Positions 50,901-58,239 of a stretch of DNA of 64,000 bases are shown here, piece by piece. The notes under the pieces are model-generated. The model made no database searches. It had not been told where the DNA came from and saw only the letters and a program-made list of their open reading frames with translations. The number at the start of each line of letters is the position of its first letter. The first letter of the stretch is position 1. The translations under genes and the position numbers were made by a program. The stretch comes from Clytia hemisphaerica (lineage: Eukaryota > Cnidaria > Hydrozoa > Leptothecata > Clytiidae), in contig CACVBU010000372.1 of NCBI GenBank assembly GCA_902728285.1, positions 635,727 through 699,726 of the forward strand, in the 5' to 3' direction.

Positions 50901-53900
50901 TTGATGCAAAGGCAACAATAAAAGAGGTAAGACTAGCCTATCTAGTTACTAATCCTGATATACAGTCAAGAACAAGTGCAAGTTAGGATACCTTCAGCAA
51001 TCTCTCCTACTTAGGAGAGTATCTTAAATTGGATACAAAAAAGTATCCAAAATAACAATCAGTATCCTAATTAGGATACTAAAAACCTAAAAACCTGTAT
51101 TTTTCACCAAGCAGAGACATCCGCGCCATCTTACCACTTCCAAGATGTAAATAATAAGCAAATGAGATTGTGTACTGAATTTCATCGAGTTTGGCTGGCG
51201 GAATGCAAAACTACAGCCCAAAACCACTCAAATGTGCTAACTAGCATACGCGAACGCTTTTTTCGCGCGAAAATCACCCATGCCCCTTCCTTCTTTACGG
51301 CTACCATTTTGAAATTTGGACCGTAGCGGGCCGTTCCGTAAAAAGAAAAACAAATCTTTAGCTCGTGTTCGCAAAAATTTAGGCTCCGAACGGCAGATTA
51401 TTAAGGATGTTAATTTTCAAGGAACCCGCCAGAGAAACTACTCGAAATTTTGGTCAGTGGTGCAAATCTTGATGAAGAAAAGGTTTGCATAGTTTTCCAA
51501 ACGCGGATCGAAGCAGTAACCTCAAAAATTCAGGTCAAAGTGTCTGCTCTCCTATCTAGGATACCTAAATAATCTCCAAATTAGGATACAACTCTCCGAG
51601 TAAGGAGAGATTGGCCGAAGGTATCCTAACTTGCACTTGTTCTTGACTGATATAGGAGTTTAAGTAAGTCTAGACTGTTTATGACTTGTTCTCACTTGGT
51701 TTCCGTAATAGAAAGAAAGTTGTTATTGTGAACTTTGAGCATGCTTAAAATCGCCGTACTTCCACTAACTGTTGGCTATATGAAAAACTTATCTATTCCC
51801 TTGTCAAGAAAAACAAAAACAATAATAACAATAATAATAACATATGTTTTAAGTGGCATGAATCATGCTCCAAAAAATTCAAAAGCTTTTAGGCAGCTGG
51901 AGAATTGTTTCCACAGGAAGGGCCACTAAAAAGATATTAAAAAGTCTTGACAGGCCATTTTGCTATTTTTGTGTCATTTTGGTCAGCTGAATGGATTGAT
52001 GCATTTCCATTGTTTTGCCTTTTGGAACACGCGTCATTGATAGGTTTTAAAATCCATCCAGCAGCAGAACTTAAATCAAAAAAAGTAAGACATGACTGCT
52101 TAGGGGTCACCCACATATCGATGTTTCCTGCAACTAACGTCATTGTGACGCGAGGGGGTGGGGGGGTCAGAGCCTATGACGCTAAGAAATTTCAACAGAA
52201 TATCGATTTTCAAACCTGTAACATTTTGTATTCCATCCTTCGCTACACCTGCAATCTTAATTCAAAGGCATAAAATATAACAGAGATGATATCCAATACC
52301 CTTCCGTTACGTTTGTAGGAATATGTTATTATCTCCCTAATCATAAAAACAGAGATACCGCAATAAAGAATAGATGGGCCGTATTTTGATATACAAGGGC
52401 CGCGCTGACGGACCGTCTACATAAATATGATAAAACAACGAGCCGTTTGTCTGGGGACAAACAAATGTGAAAGTCATAAGTCAAAACCACTTGTTTTAAA
52501 ACCGTGCGAAACGAAGCACAAAAATCAATGTGGCTGGAATATCAATATCTGTATAATAGAGAAGAAAAATTAATTTCATTGATTTTTGGTATATTTATAT
52601 AAATGACACTAAGAAAGGGGAGTGGGGGGGTTCTTCAGATAGCGTCACAATGACGTTAGTTGCAGGAAAAATCGATATGCGAGTTACCCCTTAAGGAAAA
52701 GGTTTTTTTCTAATCCAGTACCATAAGTTGGTCTAATATCGACGTCCCTTGTCTAATTTCGACACCCTTCTTTAGAGACAGGAATAATATGAAAGCTTGA
52801 ATTACTGATTGAAATAGGATTATTCCTCTGTGACTGCCCAGTATGGATTTCGTGTAACTAACGCCAAAGATCTTCGGCGTACAACTGAAATGTTTTTGGC
52901 ACATTGGTGTAAGGGTACTTACAACAAAGATTGTTTGATTTTCAGCAGTTGGCGTAAAGCAATAATTCCAGCTCGGCGTGAATGACTGCATAATCCATCG
53001 ATTTTTAGCTTTCATTTGGCTAAATTTGCTTTCGCTCGCTTATGCTGCTCGTGTCAATTTATTAATTATGTTGGCGCGCGCCTCTTTTCCCATCTTGCAC
53101 CCTTATTGAAAAATTGAATGTTGGTACAAAAAAAAATTTGCTTGGCGTGAGGCTTGCTGTACGGAAAAATATCTTCGGCGCAAGATTTCGTGGAATCCAT
53201 ACTGGGTGACTGCACTAAGCCAAGAAAAACAGTTTCAACCTTTTTATCAATTTCAGCTGATAAAAAGGGTGTCGGAATTAGAGTAGGGAAGTCAGCTAAA
53301 TTTTCAAACTTAGTCAGAAGAAACAAAAGTAGGCTCATCTGATAGCCCTAAACATAAGAAGAAAAAAAAAGGGGTCACCTTTAAGAAATGATAAAGTAGT
53401 TCAAAAGATATAAGAAAAATGGATTGTGAAGAACTCACTTTTTTGGTCAAAACACGTCCAACCTCGTCCAAGCCAAATCGAAAGTGCCGCGCGCACCAAA
53501 ATGGGGCGCAGAAGCAGACTACAAAGATGACGTCACACACACGCGGTCTGCTGGCGCGAGTTTAAAAACTTCTCAACCATCATGTTTTAAATAGCAATCG
53601 CTATTTAAGCAATTCATTTGAAGAAAAACAAATGCTACCAACAGAAAGCCCAAGCTATAAGGATTCTTTTGTTGCCTGCTGATAATGTGAAAAGTTAAAG
53701 AAAAGTATAAAAAATCTTAAAAATCTTCTTTACTTTGATTTTTCTCTGTCACCTTCCGACTAAACCGTGCATCAGCAGACTTCAAAAGAAAGCTTAGAAC
53801 TTTCCGCGTTCAGTAAAAAAAAAATGGGAACCAACGGACCATCGCTTCAATAGCAACGACCGTTTTTTTACATCTCGATCAAAAAATTTTTGGTGCTGTG

Positions 53901-54678
53901 ACATTTTCTTTCTCAAGATGGTGACACCTGATGGGGAAATGAATGTAACTTTAGATAGAAAAAAGATATCGAAGTGATTTTTTTTATTCTCTAATCTCTG
54001 ATAAATTCTCTACTATTTGGAAAAAAGTTTGGATGCAAAACTCAAAGTATTGGGTAAGTTGTGGGTCAATAAAGTCACTCGAAGACTCTTTTTCCTTTTT
54101 TTCTTTTTTTTCGCGCCGAAAATATGCGCGAGTTCGACCTCCCTAATTAGAGGAGGGATGTCGACATTAGACCAAATTACGGTATACTTACTCTCTACTT
54201 TAACTTTTACACCAGACTTCTCCATAGCTTCTGCAACAGCTTGCAAGTTTTGAATATCAAATCCACCACCACTTTCATCTTCCCCACCACCGACAATGTT
54301 CCCTTCACTCATTTGCTGTTGAACAAATGCAATGGTTGATGCATCAAATTTCAAAAGTTCAGAATCCTCAGCTACCTCCATGCTTACTTCCTCAACTTCT
54401 GTGTTATTCTGATTATCTACATCTTCTTGTTGTTGTGAAACTATTTGTTGGCCATCATCTTCAATTTGATGCTGGTCATCTTGAATTTGCTGGGGAGGAA
54501 TTTCGAAAAATTGGACATTATCTCCTGCTGTATTTATGGTGGAAATAATCTGCTCTGAAGTCTCAACAGTCTCTTCAGATATTTGACTATCAGATCCATC
54601 ATAATTGGAATCACAAAGAGCAACTAAACCATAAGCTGCAGCATCTGAGTTTTCTTCCTCGATATTCGTGCTTTCCAT
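18706..54678 (-). CDS. Large CXC-domain protein with a transposase-like core (probably domesticated or host-adopted)
   Basis: Ten coding exons: 54678-54192, 46421-46221, 45885-44752, 44438-44269, 42138-41766, 24221-23577, 23024-22962, 21983-21875, 20712-20598 and 19665-18706. They total 4257 nt (1418 aa plus TAA) and the phases agree at all nine junctions. The chosen ATG (54678) has A at -3 and G at +4; an in-frame ATG lies slightly upstream. Residues 1-229 are acidic and Gln-rich, like an activation or scaffold region. Residues about 300-605 resemble the zinc-ribbon plus RNase H-like part of transposase-related proteins: C327-x2-C330, a strand with D510/D511, a strand and helix ending in NILVELRNR, then TTRCCEWR at 586-593. 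Residues 1226-1271 are a cysteine-rich CXC domain (RCRCGRG ... CDCRGC), a DNA-binding fold known from MSL2 and tesmin/TSO1 proteins. The helical C-terminus contains MESWVPIEHC. A nuclear DNA-binding role is likely. The family assignment is from memory, with no database check. Confidence 0.78.
19690..19965. repeat. C-run / GTTTATT repeat element
   Basis: Repeats of CCCCCCCGTTTATTCG-like units in the last intron of the CXC gene. The phrase AAGGTCCCTTATTCTGC links it to the elements at 43418-44175 and 46783-47041. Borders are unclear. Confidence 0.5.
20103..20384 (-). mobile_element. AAGAAACAT-family MITE, copy 2 (inverted)
   Basis: Starts ACACGTTTTTTTTTTTTAAG and ends TTCTTAAAAAAAAAAAAAAC followed by GTGT. 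It is the reverse complement of the copy at 15576. In the last intron of the CXC gene. Confidence 0.8.
21264..21624. mobile_element. TATAAGAAC-family MITE, long variant
   Basis: Starts ACACGTTTTTTTTATTAGAA and ends TTCTAAAAAAAAATGTGT. Contains TTGAGGCTG and AACATCGTAAGAACAT. In intron 8 of the CXC gene. Confidence 0.7.
21692..21745 (-). pseudogene. Duplicate of the 3' end of CXC gene exon 8
   Basis: The exon 8 end (minus strand at 21875, TCCTTGAATTT...GACATTACGTCAAG then the donor) is repeated 174 bp downstream with few changes, including the splice donor (GTTACC here, GTAACC in the working copy). The coding phase of a possible acceptor (GCTTAG at 21766) does not fit the preceding exon, so it is probably a non-functional duplicate. 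Confidence 0.6.
24561..24730. mobile_element. Hairpin MITE, GCACCATTGCAATGT arms
   Basis: ATATGCACCATTGCAATG is mirrored by CATTGCAATGGTGCATAT. An inner pair, ACAGCTGATTGGTT and AACCAATCAGCTGT, is also mirrored. About 170 bp, near the exon-6 end of intron 5 in the CXC gene. Confidence 0.75.
24990..25142 (+). mobile_element. AAGAAACAT-family MITE, truncated copy 3
   Basis: Matches the right half of the copy at 15576 (CAATCAAAACATGAAAA ... CTGCTTGGTAAAACTA), ending TTCTTAAAAAAAAAGTGT. The left half is missing. Confidence 0.7.
25735..26015. repeat. C-run repeat region
   Basis: Runs of 9-14 C followed by GCTAATTA, TTATTC or GTCTATTC recur four to five times. This resembles the C-run/GTTTATT elements elsewhere in the window. 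Homopolymer lengths may be unreliable. Confidence 0.5.
26161..26287. mobile_element. TATAAGAAC-family MITE, short internal-deletion copy
   Basis: Starts ACGCGTTTTGTTTTTATAAG and ends CATATAAAAAAACGTGT. Only the end regions remain, about 127 bp. Confidence 0.7.
27455..28665. repeat. Region with repeated GGCCCCCAAAACGG motif
   Basis: The 14-bp word GGCCCCCAAAACGG occurs near 27463, 27646 and 27816, and in inverse orientation near 28635. This suggests the borders and internal repeats of one old element. No coding region seen. Confidence 0.4.
28981..29285. repeat. Direct repeat around CTTCGAGGxGATAAATCTCGG
   Basis: AGTTGTTTTGGAAGCTCA ... CTTCGAGGAGATAAATCTCG recurs about 230 bp later with a few changes. 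A short local duplication; nothing coding. Confidence 0.5.
29795..29965. repeat. Minisatellite of TTTTCGATAGCGA units
   Basis: Units of about 22 bp such as CTTTTCGATAGCGAAGATCA repeat seven to eight times, the last few almost identical. Scattered inverted copies (GCTATCGAAAA) lie about 1 kb away at 28785-28830. Confidence 0.75.
30138..30856. mobile_element. TTAA-flanked 711-bp element with 16-bp inverted ends
   Basis: GGGCTCTGACCATAGT at 30142 is mirrored by ACTATGGTCAGAGCCC ending at 30852. TTAA sits at both outer borders, the target duplication used by piggyBac and Kolobok transposons. No transposase is encoded, so it is probably a non-autonomous copy. Confidence 0.75.
31147..35143 (+). 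CDS. NERD-like PD-(D/E)XK nuclease fused to a superfamily-1 helicase, nested in an intron
   Basis: Proposed exons are 31147-31175, 31649-33239 and 33911-35143, 2853 nt (950 aa). The two large exons join in phase 0 (AAT|GTAAGA ... TTTTCAG|ATG), so the ATG at 33911 is internal. The 29-nt first exon is less certain: its ATG has A at -3, its AA|GTATTC donor fits the phase of TTGTAG|G at 31648, and no other in-frame ATG precedes 31788. Residues 308-327 carry the nuclease signature E308-F-D310 ... V-E325-I-K327 on adjacent strands, with acidic residues in a helix near 270-275. Walker A is GGYSTGKS at 481-488. FLDE (D554, E555) is Walker B, NLR (603-605) matches motif IV, SSLHGFDWPTVII (about 717-729) motif V, and NMIMRCKANLYIV (738-750) motif VI. 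Motif III is not evident. The last 200 residues are helical. Similar nuclease-helicase fusions act against foreign DNA in bacteria. Its role here is unknown; it lies antisense in intron 5 of the CXC gene. Confidence 0.75.
33598..33827. mobile_element. MITE inside the nuclease-helicase intron
   Basis: AGCTCTAGTTTAGACG plus CCCTGCCTATTCTAATTG is mirrored by CAATTAGAATAGGCAGGG plus CGTCTAAACTAGAGCT. It fills about a third of the 671-bp intron between the two large exons of the nuclease-helicase gene. Confidence 0.8.
35144..35884. other. Gap between nuclease-helicase 3' end and LINE 3' end
   Basis: AT-rich sequence of about 740 bp. No further exon and no clear AATAAA on the plus strand. Two convergent transcription units meet here. 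Confidence 0.4.
35970..39062 (-). CDS. LINE ORF2: apurinic endonuclease plus reverse transcriptase
   Basis: 1030 aa from ATG 39062 to TAA, uninterrupted. The endonuclease spans about 60-298, with N68 in YYCNAD, E96, YRSP (177-180), GDFN (213-216) and SDH (289-291), the set used to nick target DNA. The reverse transcriptase spans about 530-800, with FGPDGIH, NYRPVSL, FDFAKAFDTV, GIPQGSVLGPL and FADD at 751-754. The thumb and C-terminal region follow with no RNase H domain, typical of CR1/Jockey-type elements. Every catalytic motif I looked for is intact. It makes DNA copies of the element by target-primed reverse transcription. Confidence 0.95.
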   Translation of the reverse strand: MESAGKFKKRILPHQDQDETPNRECNQESCVQKSHSNTKNKRTINQKSLNQVPRHDLTINGIKFYYCNADILTSGKKKELIQNVEKQQPHIVAICEVKPKHGTLRELHEYEFKDYKVVCHTNMDTYIGRGVIILAHASVQHLIVNVTKSINQVNFIEACIIEVRLSGNDLLVFACMYRSPTSSNMSNENNIRLNKLIYDISSIKKYSHKCFVGDFNFPTINWENWTTKHQEESKEEKFLDTLRDSFLHQNVDEPTRCRGTDEPSLVDLILTGEANQTQNLEYLSPLGKSDHSSLTFSIKCNAYVKPTSERYNYDNADFEAMKQNLETGNWQRIFLDAANDKSVEELWQVFKNKVSELQNRFIPLKTIGGEGWRKRGRIPIPKDLRTEIAKKKRLHRKWMKSSPREKDENRVKYTRVRNRVTKMMTQAHRNYERKICNNSKTKPKVFWSHVRSKMKSSSTVSSLLEAPNDKNSLKHEDHEKANILQRQFCSVFTREPPGELPDFEKRTESVIDEIHITKEMIQIEIKHLNQNKSFGPDGIHPKMLLSLSDYVSEPLAVIMNTSLKEGSLPKDWKEAHVIPIYKNKGAQNLAVNYRPVSLTSIVCKLMESIVRKHIMEHLLDQHLLSNKQYGFIKNRSTVTQLLYYLDTCCESTSEGKVIDSIYFDFAKAFDTVPHRRLCQKLLAYGIDGPIMSWVKSFLNGRTQSVKVNKSFSTTDHVVSGIPQGSVLGPLLFVLYINDLPERVISSFILLFADDTKIFQEVNTIEDSISIQQDIDALVKWSKEWLLNFHPDKCHVLTIGKFSDIKHAYPYCLDGNQLEHVFEEKDLGIVIDSELTFEEHIAKQVKKANSILGVINRSFEHLNPSIFLVLYTSFVRPHLEYAQSVWSPKLRKYVNLIEGVQRRATKLVPICKDMSYEERLRILDLPTLEFRRLFCDMVQVYKHLHYYDKNTLPSKLSTRTRPNRRHKDELIPNFGKDGFRGAQTNSFFYRSIPNWNRLPRYVVEAKTVKIFKERLNEAWKKHPKRFETRQL
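38930..40102 (-). CDS. LINE ORF1 protein with PHD-type zinc finger and coiled coil
   Basis: 390 aa from ATG 40102; the frame is open further upstream but without another ATG. Residues 11-22 are Pro/Ser-rich. Residues 33-85 form a PHD-like cluster: C33, C38, C49, C52, H57, C60, C82, C85. Residues about 100-190 are Lys/Glu-rich with heptads, a probable trimerising coiled coil. About 230-370 looks like the RRM-like RNA-binding region of CR1-type ORF1 proteins (SSNIIVHGL strand, a later FFLIKIK strand). It would package element RNA. Its 3' end overlaps the start of ORF2 by 133 nt in another frame, so ORF2 is probably made by reinitiation or recoding. Confidence 0.85.
   Translation of the reverse strand: MKKILRSSRVSPPSPSPSASGELNTSIEEIQTCRPSHCITDRKKDRFNCTECMRSVHYSCTELPAYYIQLIKDKKKGIKFICINCVEMSKNIANKYPSTSQQVKSLKRDVTNCENIIKVKAEKEKEILKKCEASKTEADSKKKELAELKKKMDKNPALHTLEYVEQKMDANMEKFKEDVETLIKTELKSILNKSYADATKISGTSESKQTTMKEAIREAWREEDAEENDKFKRSSNIIVHGLTEQETNDDLKWAKDLVRDTHSRVEIKRVTRLGSPSQEKKRPLLVCLSNEREKSTLFGNLCLLKGIEKYRAVSITEDLTPDERNQLKKLSNQAKERNANNNSENEKWRVRGNSKNGFFLIKIKTKPQIENATKKVVFKNLTQTQKTKEQ
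40970..41425. repeat. Tandem duplication, period 287 bp
   Basis: About 150-165 bp from TTATTTTTTGTTTTAT to CATTCTTGTTATG, including GAGAAGGAGAAGAAGATT, occurs at 40973 and again at 41260 with a constant offset of 287. AT-rich and non-coding. Confidence 0.7.
41430..41500 (-). pseudogene. Duplicate of the 3' end of CXC gene exon 5
   Basis: GAAAGTAATAAATCTTATATT plus ACCTTCCAACATTTCGAAAT repeats, with small changes, the end of exon 5 and its downstream intron (donor at 41765/41766), offset by 304 bp. On the minus strand the copy keeps GATTTCGAAATGTTGGAAG then GTAATA. There is no matching acceptor, so it is not an exon. Confidence 0.65.
42199..42466. mobile_element. Inverted-repeat element, family A, copy 2
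   Basis: Same ends and interior as 3396-3649, with an extra duplicated GTCCATGCGGGGCT-like segment. It lies about 60 bp upstream (in transcription order) of CXC gene exon 5, inside the intron. Confidence 0.8.
43418..44175. mobile_element. Inverted-repeat element with GGTACCTAATAGC ends
   Basis: GGGTACCTAATAGCTGGGG is mirrored by CCCCCGGCTATTAGGTATCC. The interior holds G-runs and a GCAGAATTAAGGCAAAAG stretch shared, inverted, with 46783-47041. 758 bp, non-coding, in intron 4 of the CXC gene. Confidence 0.65.
46783..47041. mobile_element. Truncated relative of the GGTACCTAATAGC element
   Basis: Ends CCCCCAGCTATTAGGTACCC and carries CCTAATTCTGCTGTATTA, as in the reverse complement of 43418-44175. 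The left terminal repeat is missing. C-run units are present. Confidence 0.55.
47047..47513. mobile_element. MITE with TACCTTAAGTGGA ends, TTCGCG type
   Basis: TACCTTAAGTGGAGAAATTT is mirrored by AAATTTATCCACTTAAGGTA. The inside repeats TTTCGCGTGGATTAA and TCCACGCGAAAA words on both strands. Confidence 0.75.
47929..48134. mobile_element. MITE with TACCTTAAGTGGA ends, TTTGGCG type
   Basis: TACCTTAAGTGGATAAAC is mirrored by TTAATCCACTTAAGGTA. The inside has GCCAAATTAAATCCCCGCC words. A likely third member, with the right end lost, is at 63583. Confidence 0.75.
50963..51649. mobile_element. 687-bp inverted-repeat element with ATATA target duplication
   Basis: CAGTCAAGAACAAGTGCAAG (continuing to about 50 bp) is mirrored by CTTGCACTTGTTCTTGACTG. 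ATATA flanks both ends (50958-50962 and 51650-51654). It has no transposase. Internal TAGGATAC words repeat near both ends. Confidence 0.8.
52100..52693. mobile_element. Inverted-repeat element with ~55-bp ends
   Basis: TAGGGGTCACCCACATATCG and CTGCAACTAACGTCATTGTG at the left are mirrored at the right by CACAATGACGTTAGTTGCAG and CGATATGCGAGTTACCCCTT. Next to each arm is a G-run. Non-coding. Confidence 0.75.
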
Positions 54679-55391
54679 TTTGATTTCATGTAAAAAAGGA
54701 AGCCCTTCGATTCGGTGTAAGATTTTCTTGAAAGTCATAAAATTTGCAGACTTAATATTTTTCAAAAGTAATTATTTTTCAAACTGTTTGAGCAATTTTG
54801 AGCAGTTCAATGAGCTTTTATTTCATTTTTCAATTATTAGTAAAATTAATTATGAGAATTATTTTCAAATTGTTACATAAAAACATTGACCATAGACTAC
54901 ATTTGTGTAGTCTGTAAATTAACCCTTTTCATGTCCATTCAGCACGACCTGCAGAATTCTTGGAATTTTATCAATTGATTATAATTTACAGACCTAGACT
55001 TCTAAAAGATTGGATCACTTTGTCTTCTTTCAAGAGTAGTTTTCTTTATACTTTTTAATAATAATTTTTAAATATTAAAACATATTTCTTAACTTTTTTA
55101 ATACAAAATTTGGCTTATTCAATTGATCTGGTTTCGGCTTCCGACTTCTTAGAAGGTCTTTAATTTATACTTTTCATATTTTTTTTGCGGTAGATAGTCA
55201 CTTTCGATTTCGATCTCGAAAATGATTATTAATGATTTTTAATGCATAATGGGGGAAATGAGCACGTGGTGTCTTGGTGAGTTTTCAGAGCCTCTTTGCT
55301 CCACATTTCTGTTTTATTTTTTTTAGTTATCATATTATAGATTGATTTGTGAGAAGTATTTTTACTTGCAATATCATGCCCTTGCAAACAA

Positions 55392-55700
55392 TGGGCTATT
55401 CCATTTTTAAACCATACAGGGGTATTGACGAACTTTTCCAGGGGGGTCTGAGCCTTAATTTTCCAAGGGGCTTTTGGTCATTTTCAGATTTTCCAAGGGG
55501 TTAATTAATGGTTTCCAGGGGGTTCTCTCCTCCTAAACTGGCATCAATAGTCACTTTCCAGGCCCTTTTTCACAAAATTTCACTTTCCAGGGGTGTCGAC
55601 TCCTAATTTCCAGGGGATAGTTTGTTATCCAAAATTTCCAGGGGGGTTAGTGAAAAAAGTTCGTCAATACCCCTGTACAATTTTTTTTTGGAATAGCCCA
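55392..55700. mobile_element. Inverted-repeat element, GGGCTWTTC family, copy 3
   Basis: TGGGCTATTCC and TACAGGGGTATTGACGAAC at the left are mirrored by GTTCGTCAATACCCCTGTA and GGAATAGCCCA at the right. The core repeats TTTCCAGGGGG-like units. Part of it recurs at 59460-59520. Confidence 0.8.
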
Positions 55701-55872
55701 ATGCTCTCAGTACAACAACCGCTGGTAATAAACCAGACGTCCGCGCTCGATAGGATCGATCATCGGAACGGCTTGATGACGGATCGATATGTGATTGATG
55801 GATTACTGGATAGGAGATCGATAGAGGATCGATACTCAAGATTTTTTTAAGCTTGTGATTACTTATCGATTA

Positions 55873-56457
55873 TAGACCTTTTTTCAAAAAGAGGCCACCC
55901 TGTCAGTCAGGCACCACATCCTGGCAAATGAGCGGGGTATTTTTCACTTGCGACCACTTGCGACCATTGGCAAATGAACGGGGTCGAAAACGAAAGTGAC
56001 GTAATAGCGCCGGACACCCAGTTTAATTGAACCGGGTTGGAAATATTTTGCTTCATTTCAAAGAACTGCATAGATGAAATTTTTTTTCCATGGGTCAATT
56101 TTGTCTTTGAAGATTGAAGAAACTTTTAACGAAAAAATAAAGTTCCTAGTTTTCTTCCTTTTTTCCCTTTTTCAGTTTGAAGTTCATTTTTATTCATTTT
56201 CAACATTTTAGCCTGAGACGTCCTATCTCATTTACACTGGGTGACGAATACCCCATGCAAATGCTCACCCCGTTCATTTGCCAGGATGTGCCTGACTGCC
56301 TGTTGAGTAATTATGTAGTCCAGCAGAAAAACAATGATAAAACCATGCATAATTATTACAATATGCATGATACAGTAAGTATGCATGGCTCTATCATTGT
56401 TTTTATGGCTGGACTACATAATTATTCAACAGGACATCCTCTTTGAAAAAAGGTCTA
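55873..56457. mobile_element. Middle nested palindromic element
   Basis: TAGACCTTTTTTCAAAAAG and CAGTCAGGCACCACATCCTG are mirrored on the right by CAGGATGTGCCTGACTG and CTTTGAAAAAAGGTCTA, the right arm being split by the inner element. The motif CAAATGAGCGGGG occurs in the left arm. Confidence 0.7.
56300..56432. mobile_element. Inner nested palindromic element
   Basis: CTGTTGAGTAATTATGTAGT plus CCAGC is mirrored by GCTGGACTACATAATTATTC plus AACAG. 133 bp; the centre also has ATGCATA words. It interrupts the right arm of the middle element. Confidence 0.8.
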
Positions 56458-56534
56458 TTTATCGATATCATCGATCTTGTTTTATCAATCTTATCGACCC
56501 TATCGACTCATACTCGATTTACGATCGATAACAA

Positions 56535-56606
56535 ATCGATTAACGATCAATGACGAATCGATTAACGATTGATGACGAATCGATTAACGATTGATGACGA
56601 ATCGAT
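56535..56606. repeat. 22-bp minisatellite, AATCGATTAACGATTGATGA
   Basis: Three and a bit copies of a 22-bp unit (ending CG), with the first unit slightly changed. It lies inside the right half of the outer palindromic element. Confidence 0.8.
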
Positions 56607-57457
56607 ATGCTCGATTGAAATACTAGCTTGATAATGGATCAACGAAGGATCGATACTCAAGACTTTTTAATGGCTGAATCTTCCATCGATCTCCTATCCG
56701 GATCGTTAAGTAATACATTGATCATATATCGATCCGTCATCGAGCCGTTCCGATGATCGATCCTATCGAGCGCGGATGTCTGGAATAAAAAAGTCATTGT
56801 CATTTTCCAGGCCCTTCAGTTAGGAACATTTGGCGAGTTCCTGTAGCTGTACACGGCCGGCCGCAATCAAAAAAATCATAACGTCACTCAATAAAAAATG
56901 GCGTTCGTGTCTTTTCCCACTTTTTTTAGCCTAGATGATGTAGCCAACATAGTAAGTATAAGCACACTGTGCTTATAATTGGCTGACAATTTCTTCCTCT
57001 GAGGACAAGGTTGGGTTTTCCAATCGGAAGGCACTGCATTGCAAAACGTTCGAAAATTGTCAATCGAATTTTGTTTTTAAAACGCAGAACACAATTACGT
57101 CAAAAAAGAAAGAAAAATAACACAAAAATCAAATCAAAACAAAAAAAATTACAAGTGAAAAAAATAAAGTGAGATAGGGACGTGATGATCAAACTGATTA
57201 AAAAAGTTTTCTTGTTATATATCTATCCTGGCTGATCCGAAATATGGGATCTATCAACAGAAGAATAGCTACTGTAAAGCTGTTTTTTTTTTCGAGTGCA
57301 GTCAGTTGCTGAAATTCAGAAGTTCTGCTGTGCTGCTAGTGCTAGACAAAAATATTTAGCTGGATATTTTGTTGTGGTTTGAAGAATAAATTAAGACAGA
57401 GACTTTGAGAAAGTCTAGATCTTTGATGAGGGTGAATACTTCTAATGACACCCATAG

Positions 57458-57650
57458 CCAGACGATCTCAATCGAACGGAATCGACGATCGAACCAATCG
57501 AACCAAATCGAACGCAATTGACCGATTGAAATTCGATTGTCGAACGCAATCGAATCTCAATCGAACGTCAAAATTCTGGGTAATATTCGATTGGTTTGAT
57601 TGTTGTTCGACTGGTTCGATCGTCGATTCCGTTCGATTGAGATTGTCTGG
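57458..57650. mobile_element. CAATCGAAC palindromic element, copy 1
   Basis: CCAGACGATCTCAATCGAAC plus GGAATCGACGATCGAACCA is mirrored on the right, ending CGATTGAGATTGTCTGG. The inside is built almost wholly of TCGATTG and CAATCGAA words. Confidence 0.8.
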
Positions 57651-58046
57651 CTTTATTCTTGCAGCTTCCCAACATCCAAGCTCTCAAACATCACAAGAAA
57701 GAAAAATAACACAAAAATCGAATCAAAACAAAAAGAATTACGAGTGAAAAAAATAAAGTGAGATAGGGACGTGATGATCAAACTGATTAAAAAAGTTTTC
57801 TTGTTATATATCTATCCTGGCTGATCCGAAATATGGGATCTATCAACAGAAGAATAGCTACTGTAAAGCTGTTTTTTTTTTCGAGTGCAGTCAGTTGCTG
57901 AAATTCAGAAGTTCTGCTGTGCTGCTAGTGCTAGACAAAAATATTTAGCTGGATATTTTGTTGTGGTTTGAAGAATAAATTAAGACAGAGACTTTGAGAA
58001 AGTCTAAATCTTTGATGAGGGTGAATACTTCTAATGACACCCATAG

Positions 58047-58239
58047 CCAGACGATCTCAATCGAACGGAATCGACGATCGAAGCAATCGAACCAAATCGA
58101 ACGCAATCGACCGATTGAAATTCGATTGTCGAACGCAATCAAATCTCAATCGAACGTCAAAATTCTGGGTAATATTCGATTGGTTCGATTGTTGTTCGAC
58201 TGGTTCGATCATCGATTCCGTTCGATTGAGATTGTCTGG
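58047..58239. mobile_element. CAATCGAAC palindromic element, copy 2
   Basis: Same as 57458-57650, carried in the second half of the 589-bp tandem duplication, with a handful of base changes. Confidence 0.8.

Larger units (their letters stand above)
46422..54191. other. Intron 1 of the CXC gene
   Basis: 7.8 kb with no exon that I can support. It contains the repeat elements at 46783, 47047, 47929, 50963 and 52100, and a poly-G run of about 21 at 47849-47869. It also holds many weakly similar direct and inverted segments between 48400 and 52330. Splice phase is kept without any extra exon. Confidence 0.5.
55733..56783. mobile_element. Outer palindromic element with ~100-bp GATCGAT-rich arms
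   Basis: CCAGACGTCCGCGCTCGATA ... GATAGGAGATCGAT on the left is mirrored by ATCGATCTCCTATCC ... TATCGAGCGCGGATGTCTGG on the right. It contains two further nested palindromes (55873-56457 and 56300-56432) and a 22-bp minisatellite. Confidence 0.75.

Noticed and set aside
53310-53540. Minus-strand frame with CVCF-like start
   Set aside because: No splice signals in phase with the CXC gene exons, and no recognisable domain.
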